From contig JBMNPF010000002.1 in assembly GCA_050943475.1 (NCBI GenBank), forward strand, positions 186,001 through 250,000: 64,000 nt of DNA. The letters are read 5' to 3'. This stretch comes from Metaruminococcus_A sp050943475 (lineage in GTDB: Bacteria > Bacillota > Clostridia > Oscillospirales > Ruminococcaceae). Shown here piece after piece: positions 59,993 through 64,000 of the stretch; positions within the stretch are counted from its first letter, which is position 1, and every line of letters begins with the position of its first letter. The notes beneath the pieces are model-generated. The model was not told where the DNA came from, made no database searches, and saw nothing but the letters and a program-made list of their open reading frames with translations. The translations under genes and the position numbers were made by a program.

Positions 59993-61108
59993 TTACGATG
60001 CCTGTTGGGAAGCGAACTCGCTGGAAGAGGATGACTTTCCTACCAGACTACCTAGATCATCAACATCGTCATCCAAATTGCTTACAGTATTGGCGAGTTC
60101 CTCACAGTCAATATCCGAAGTGGTAATCGGATCCGAAAAAGGTTTAAAATACGCATTAATGACCTCAACAGCCTTATCTTTATGAATGCTGTAATACCAT
60201 GTCCCGTTTTCCGGCATTTTATAGCCTTCTCCAGGCAGGGTTAACATTTTCATATTGTTGAGATCAAACCCGGTTACCAGGTCTACATATCCCAACATTT
60301 CCCCAACGGAAAGATCGGTTGTCAAGTATTGGGAAAGGGTTGGTACCAGACCGACCAACTGGGTTTTCGGCATACTCAGCATTTTCTGCAGCAGTGCCGC
60401 AATAAAAATGCGCTGGGTCTGTAAACGTCCAATATCCTGCAAAGCATACGAATGCCGTTCACGAACGACCATTTCTGCTTGCAGACCATTCAGGGTTTGT
60501 ACACCCTTTTCAATGGTTACGCCATCTAGGTTAAAGGAAATTGGAACGTCCATTGTGACGCCGCCAATGGCATCCACCAAATCTTTAAAGCCATCCATTT
60601 TAATGGTGACATAATGGTCGATGTTAAGCGTAAACGCTTCGTGCAGTTTTTTAGAAAGCCCATCTACTCCACCGTTTTTCTCCAAACCATAAATGGCGTT
60701 GATTTTACCGGAGGAGCTTTCTTCAAATCCAATAAAGGTATCGCGGGGAAACTGCAATACGTTGACTTTGTTTTCTTCAATGTTATAGTTAGCAACCATT
60801 AAAACATCGCTGCGCTGGCCAAGACCGCGCCCTTCTTCGTCGTCGATACCAACAATCAGAAAATTGACCACCTTATCCTTGATGGCAACCGGCGTCTGCG
60901 CCTCACTGTTTACAATATCATCACCAGAAAAGAACTTTCCGTTGAGCACCGCCACTACGGTAACTGCAACTGCCGAGCAGACAATGAGTAAAATAGACAA
61001 AACCATAATCAGTTTATCTTTTGCGCTGTGCCTGCGTTTTCTCTTTTTTTTCGAATGGGATACAGTTTGATAATGGCTGCGGTTAGTATGATTTCTGTTG
61101 TTTGCCAT
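59993..61108 (-). CDS. LytR-CpsA-Psr family protein, copy 2
   Basis: Paralogue of the protein at 58830-59960. The 371 residues start at ATG 61108 with GAGGGC at ribosome distance. A very basic N-terminus (SKKKRKRRHS) precedes one transmembrane helix (VLSILLIVCSAVAVTVVAVL), then the LCP domain with IVGIDDEEGRGLGQRSD, FPRDTFI and KMDGFKDLVDAIGG. The C-terminal tail is again Ser-rich. It overlaps yqeK by 26 bases. LCP1 and LCP2 share the motif wording, so a tandem duplication is likely; they may differ in substrate. Confidence 0.92.
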   Translation of the reverse strand: MANNRNHTNRSHYQTVSHSKKKRKRRHSAKDKLIMVLSILLIVCSAVAVTVVAVLNGKFFSGDDIVNSEAQTPVAIKDKVVNFLIVGIDDEEGRGLGQRSDVLMVANYNIEENKVNVLQFPRDTFIGFEESSSGKINAIYGLEKNGGVDGLSKKLHEAFTLNIDHYVTIKMDGFKDLVDAIGGVTMDVPISFNLDGVTIEKGVQTLNGLQAEMVVRERHSYALQDIGRLQTQRIFIAALLQKMLSMPKTQLVGLVPTLSQYLTTDLSVGEMLGYVDLVTGFDLNNMKMLTLPGEGYKMPENGTWYYSIHKDKAVEVINAYFKPFSDPITTSDIDCEELANTVSNLDDDVDDLGSLVGKSSSSSEFASQQAS

Positions 61109-61679
61109 GAATTGCCCTCGCCTTCTCGATGCATAGCTGATTGTATGCATCTACCGTGTCTTCATGAAGCGGGGAACCGTTTTCGACAAGCTCGCGAATG
61201 GTGATACCAGTCATTTCCAAAATCACATCATCCAGGCTTTTCTCGGCAAGTATGCGCAGCTCCCCAACATGAGGATAGTCACGATCCGCAGAGATACAGT
61301 CCGCTACATAAATCACTTTCTCCAAAAGAGACATGCCAGCTCTGGCGGTTGTGTGGTAACGGACTGCCCGGATGATATCATCGTCATTCGACAAAAAACG
61401 TTTCACATAACCTGCCCCAATAATAGCATGCCACAATTTCGGACATAATTGTTCAGATTCGGTTAAGATTATAGCAAATTCTTCTGCCCTTTGCAACTGC
61501 ATATCCTTGGTTTCGTCTTTGCATATATCGTGAACAAGACCGGCAAAGCGTGCTTTGTCCACATCTGCGCCATAGCGTTTTGCGAGCTGTACCGCGGCTT
61601 CCGAGACCGCCAGAGAATGGCGGTAACGTTTTTCGGTAAGCTGTTTTTTTAATAAACTCTTAATGGTTTCCTCATTCAT
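61083..61679 (-). CDS. yqeK: YqeK-type HD-domain hydrolase
   Basis: A 198-residue HD protein. The metal residues lie in RYRHSLAVS (His), LVHDICKDE (HD), and ADCISADRDYPHV. Characterised YqeK hydrolyses diadenosine tetraphosphate symmetrically. It overlaps nadD upstream (ATGA) and LCP2 downstream. The order nadD-yqeK-LCP-rsfS is conserved in Firmicutes. Confidence 0.94.
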   Translation of the reverse strand: MNEETIKSLLKKQLTEKRYRHSLAVSEAAVQLAKRYGADVDKARFAGLVHDICKDETKDMQLQRAEEFAIILTESEQLCPKLWHAIIGAGYVKRFLSNDDDIIRAVRYHTTARAGMSLLEKVIYVADCISADRDYPHVGELRILAEKSLDDVILEMTGITIRELVENGSPLHEDTVDAYNQLCIEKARAIHGKQQKSY

Positions 61680-62296
61680 TTTAAATCCCTGTCCTTACCA
61701 GAAAACAAATGATGTTCCTTAATATACGACAAAACTGCCGGAGGAACTAATTTTCCAATTTCTTTGCCAGCTTTCATCAGCCCGCGCAGTTCGGTTGAGG
61801 AAAGCTGGTAAACCTCGTTACGGATAACAACCACAGAAAAACCTTCACATGCGAAAGATTCCCGCACCTCAAGCATTTTTTCATGTTCCTTAGGGTTACG
61901 AGAGGCAGCCACCAATGTACACATGGAAAGAATTTCCCTGTAGTGTTTCCACTGACGAAAGGTAAAAAACATGTCACTGCCAATGATTAAATAAAATGCG
62001 CTGTCGGGGCGCTCTTCTTTCAATGTATGCAGGGTATTGCATGTGTAGCTTGTTCCGCCAAGCCGAAATTCAATGTCGGAGACCTCAAACAAGGGATTTC
62101 CCTTTATAGCTAATTCGCACATTGCAAACCGATCCCGATTGGAACAAAGTTCCGGCGCCTGCTTATGAGGCGGTACATTGGTGGGAATAATCAATATTTT
62201 ATCCAGATGAAGTTCTTTGTTGCAGGATTCTGCAAGGCGGATATGTCCGTTATGAATGGGATTAAAGGTGCCTCCCAAAATACCTATTTTTTGCAT
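61676..62296 (-). CDS. nadD: Nicotinate-nucleotide adenylyltransferase
   Basis: Makes nicotinate adenine dinucleotide from nicotinate mononucleotide and ATP. The 206-residue protein opens GILGGTFNPIHNGHIRLAE with the HxGH motif and carries IIPTNVPPHK and YQLSSTELRGLM near the C-terminus. Shine-Dalgarno AAGGAAATGG stands before the ATG. It lies 32 bases after yhbY and overlaps yqeK. Confidence 0.95.
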   Translation of the reverse strand: MQKIGILGGTFNPIHNGHIRLAESCNKELHLDKILIIPTNVPPHKQAPELCSNRDRFAMCELAIKGNPLFEVSDIEFRLGGTSYTCNTLHTLKEERPDSAFYLIIGSDMFFTFRQWKHYREILSMCTLVAASRNPKEHEKMLEVRESFACEGFSVVVIRNEVYQLSSTELRGLMKAGKEIGKLVPPAVLSYIKEHHLFSGKDRDLK

Positions 62297-62327
62297 ACCA
62301 TTTCCTTATTTCTATCTGCAAATTACT

Positions 62328-62618
62328 TTATTTCAGTACAATAACCGGATTTTTAAGATTGGCGCGATACAGGATAAAACGCGTTCCAATCACCTGTACA
62401 ATTTCCGCACCAAGTTTCTCAGCCAATTCATTTGCCGCTTCCCGCGGTGTAACCGGAGCAGTCTCCAGTACCCGCATTTTGACAATTTCGCGCGCAGTCA
62501 GCGCTTCATCCGCCTGTGCGGTTACTGCTTCGCCAATGCCACCCTTGCCAATTTGCAGGATGGTTTCAACGGTATTGCCAATTCCTCTTAAATATGCGCG
62601 CTGTTTACTTGTAATCAT
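62328..62618 (-). CDS. yhbY: YhbY family RNA-binding protein (CRM domain)
   Basis: A 96-residue CRM-domain protein found on pre-50S ribosomal particles. It shows TSKQRAYLRGIGNTVETILQIGKGGI (notably GIGNT and GKGGI) and ETAPVTPREAANELAEKLGA. It overlaps rdgB by one codon (ATGA). Length is normal. Confidence 0.94.
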   Translation of the reverse strand: MITSKQRAYLRGIGNTVETILQIGKGGIGEAVTAQADEALTAREIVKMRVLETAPVTPREAANELAEKLGAEIVQVIGTRFILYRANLKNPVIVLK

Positions 62619-63205
62619 TCACAATCTCCTTTATCCTTTAAACGCCGTACCAGCTCACGCAGAGCTTGGCCCCGGTGGCTAATCCGGTCTTTTTCAGCAT
62701 CGTCCATTTCGGAAAAACTTTGCCCGTCCACCAAAAAAACCGGATCGTAACCAAATCCGTGCCCGCCTTTTGGCTCATGACCGATAACCCCATAACAGCG
62801 TTCAAAAATACTCCACTCATCCTCGGGAAAAATGACGCTGATAGCACAGGCAAAATAGGCGCCGCGCCCGCAGTCCGGAACATCCTTCAATTCATCCAAA
62901 AGCAGGTCAACACGGTCGGCGTCGGTTTTACCAGGACCTCCGTAACGTGCGGAATAAACGCCCGGACGGCCATTCAGAGCGTCAACACAAAGCCCGGAAT
63001 CATCCGCTATTGTAATGTATCCAGTACGTTCAAATACATACCGCGCTTTTAAACGCGCATTTTCTTCAAACGTTGTCCCGTTTTCCTCAGCCTGTCCTTC
63101 AACGCCGCAGTCAAGCTGGGACACAACGTCAAAACCAAGCGGTTCCAGCATGCGCTTAAATTCCAAAAGTTTGCCGTTGTTTTTGGTTGCTACGACTAAT
63201 TTCAT
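62615..63205 (-). CDS. rdgB: XTP/dITP diphosphatase (RdgB/HAM1)
   Basis: House-cleaning nucleotide pyrophosphatase. The 196-residue protein opens LVVATKNNGKLLEFKRML and has EENARLKARYVFERTG, the metal/substrate segment ADDSGLCVDALNGRPGVYSARYGG (in part) and GHGFGYDPVFL. It overlaps ftsY (ATGA) and yhbY. Confidence 0.96.
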   Translation of the reverse strand: MKLVVATKNNGKLLEFKRMLEPLGFDVVSQLDCGVEGQAEENGTTFEENARLKARYVFERTGYITIADDSGLCVDALNGRPGVYSARYGGPGKTDADRVDLLLDELKDVPDCGRGAYFACAISVIFPEDEWSIFERCYGVIGHEPKGGHGFGYDPVFLVDGQSFSEMDDAEKDRISHRGQALRELVRRLKDKGDCE

Positions 63206-64000
63206 ATCATCTCTCCGTCATCAAACAAAGCATTTGTAAAGTCTTCCGCCGAAAAGGGCTGCAAATCGTCAATCTTTTCTCCGACACCGACAAATTTGAC
63301 CGGCAAGCCGAGTTCATCCTTAATCGCAATGATAATACCACCCCGTGCGGTCCCATCGAGCTTTGTGAGCACAATGCCGGTAATTCCGGCGGCCTCCTTG
63401 AATTCCCGCGCCTGATTCACTGCATTCTGCCCGGTTGTCGCATCCAAAACGAGGAGTACTTCAACATCACATCCGTCGGCTTCACGGGAAATAATACGGC
63501 TGATTTTGGACAGTTCGTCCATCAGGTTCTTTTTGTTGTGCAGCCGCCCGGCGGTATCGCATATAATAACGTCGCACCCGCGGGATTTTCCGGCGGCAAT
63601 CGCATCAAAGACAACAGCGGCCGGATCGGAACCCTCACTGTGCTTTACCAAATCCACTCCGGCGCGTTCCGACCAGATTTCAAGCTGATCAATGGCCGCT
63701 GCACGGAAGGTGTCCGCCGCACCCAACAGCACCTTCTTGCCCTGTGTTTTAAGCAGTGCCGCCATTTTTCCAATAGTGGTTGTTTTCCCAACTCCGTTAA
63801 CCCCAATGACGAGAATCACCGACGGTTTGGTATTGATGTTGAGCGTTTCTCCCCCCGAAAGCATGTCAGAGATAATCTCTTTGAGCATCCCTTTAATCTG
63901 CGCAGGATCGGTCACGCGTTCGGATTTGACCCGTTGACGAAGAATCTCACAGATTTTTGTCGATGTGACAACACCGACATCCGACATGATAAGAATTTCT
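63202..64000 (-). CDS. ftsY: Signal recognition particle receptor FtsY (5' end outside the window)
   Basis: GTPase that docks the signal recognition particle at the membrane. The NG domain is visible, with G1 GVNGVGKTTTIGKMA, G2/insertion DTFRAAAIDQLEIW, G3 DTAGRLHNKKNLM, G4 TKLDGTARGG. The frame stays open to the window edge (residues ..EILI before MSDVGVVTS), and FtsY proteins normally have an N-terminal acidic region there. The true start therefore lies to the right of 64000. It is the first gene seen of the operon ending in leuS. Confidence 0.93.
   Translation of the reverse strand, partial: EILIMSDVGVVTSTKICEILRQRVKSERVTDPAQIKGMLKEIISDMLSGGETLNINTKPSVILVIGVNGVGKTTTIGKMAALLKTQGKKVLLGAADTFRAAAIDQLEIWSERAGVDLVKHSEGSDPAAVVFDAIAAGKSRGCDVIICDTAGRLHNKKNLMDELSKISRIISREADGCDVEVLLVLDATTGQNAVNQAREFKEAAGITGIVLTKLDGTARGGIIIAIKDELGLPVKFVGVGEKIDDLQPFSAEDFTNALFDDGEMI

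Overview
The window looks like a chromosome segment of an anaerobic, spore-forming Firmicute of class Clostridia, probably near Oscillospiraceae/Ruminococcaceae (taxonomy is inferred). Pointers are the order asp23-nusB-xseAB-ispA-dxs-tlyA-nadK-argR-recN, CotF-like coat proteins, a flavoprotein-rubredoxin fusion, an archaeal/fungal-type Asd, and T-box, lysine, SAM-I and FMN riboswitches. Almost all genes lie on the minus strand and read right to left. The plus-strand genes are queA-tgt-mntP, a dehydrogenase, a tRNA-Gly, an acetyltransferase, a membrane protease with a small HMA protein, and a DUF2892-like protein.

Layout in plus coordinates. 1-330: T-box leader of a gene beyond the left edge, with its promoter buried in the end of recN. 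314-10735: housekeeping operon asp23, nusB, a TsaD-like paralogue, xseA, xseB, ispA, a YuiD-like membrane protein, dxs, tlyA, nadK, argR, recN. 10745-16480: lysine operon behind a lysine riboswitch (asd, an unassigned glycoside hydrolase, dapA, dapB, a stand-alone ACT protein). 16532-19551: queuosine genes queA and tgt, then mntP. 19705-21487: a zinc-ribbon/PASTA receptor whose kinase domain has lost key catalytic residues. 21520-28929: a 2469-residue GT84/GH94 cyclic-glucan-synthase-like membrane enzyme. 29060-30747: an aspartate-type aminotransferase and an FlK-like thioesterase.

30887-34327: nickel-pincer cofactor genes larE, larB, larC after a UPF0178 gene, with no larA. 34374-39579: small accessory genes, tRNA-Gly(CCC), an HTH-membrane-trypsin fusion, a cysteine-less HMA protein, DUF4430, and a Cro/C1 regulator. 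39824-42306: a GH2 beta-galactosidase with a possible operator over its -10 box. 43336-49116: flavin reductase-rubredoxin, two coat-like proteins, mreB, comF, recD2 and a small membrane protein. 49351-51606: metK behind a SAM-I riboswitch and ribU behind an FMN riboswitch. 51640-55927: a zinc-ribbon protein, efp, an M24 peptidase, aroQ, a TIM-barrel protein, yqeG and rpsU. 56042-64000: operon ftsY (cut by the window edge), rdgB, yhbY, nadD, yqeK, two tandem LCP proteins, rsfS, leuS.

I see no CRISPR array, insertion sequence, prophage, rRNA operon or defence island. The most unusual items are the degenerate receptor kinase, the HTH-membrane-protease fusion with its HMA neighbour, a glycosidase inside a lysine-riboswitch operon, a promoter nested in a terminator-like palindrome, and lar maturation genes without larA. 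None of these proves a new system.
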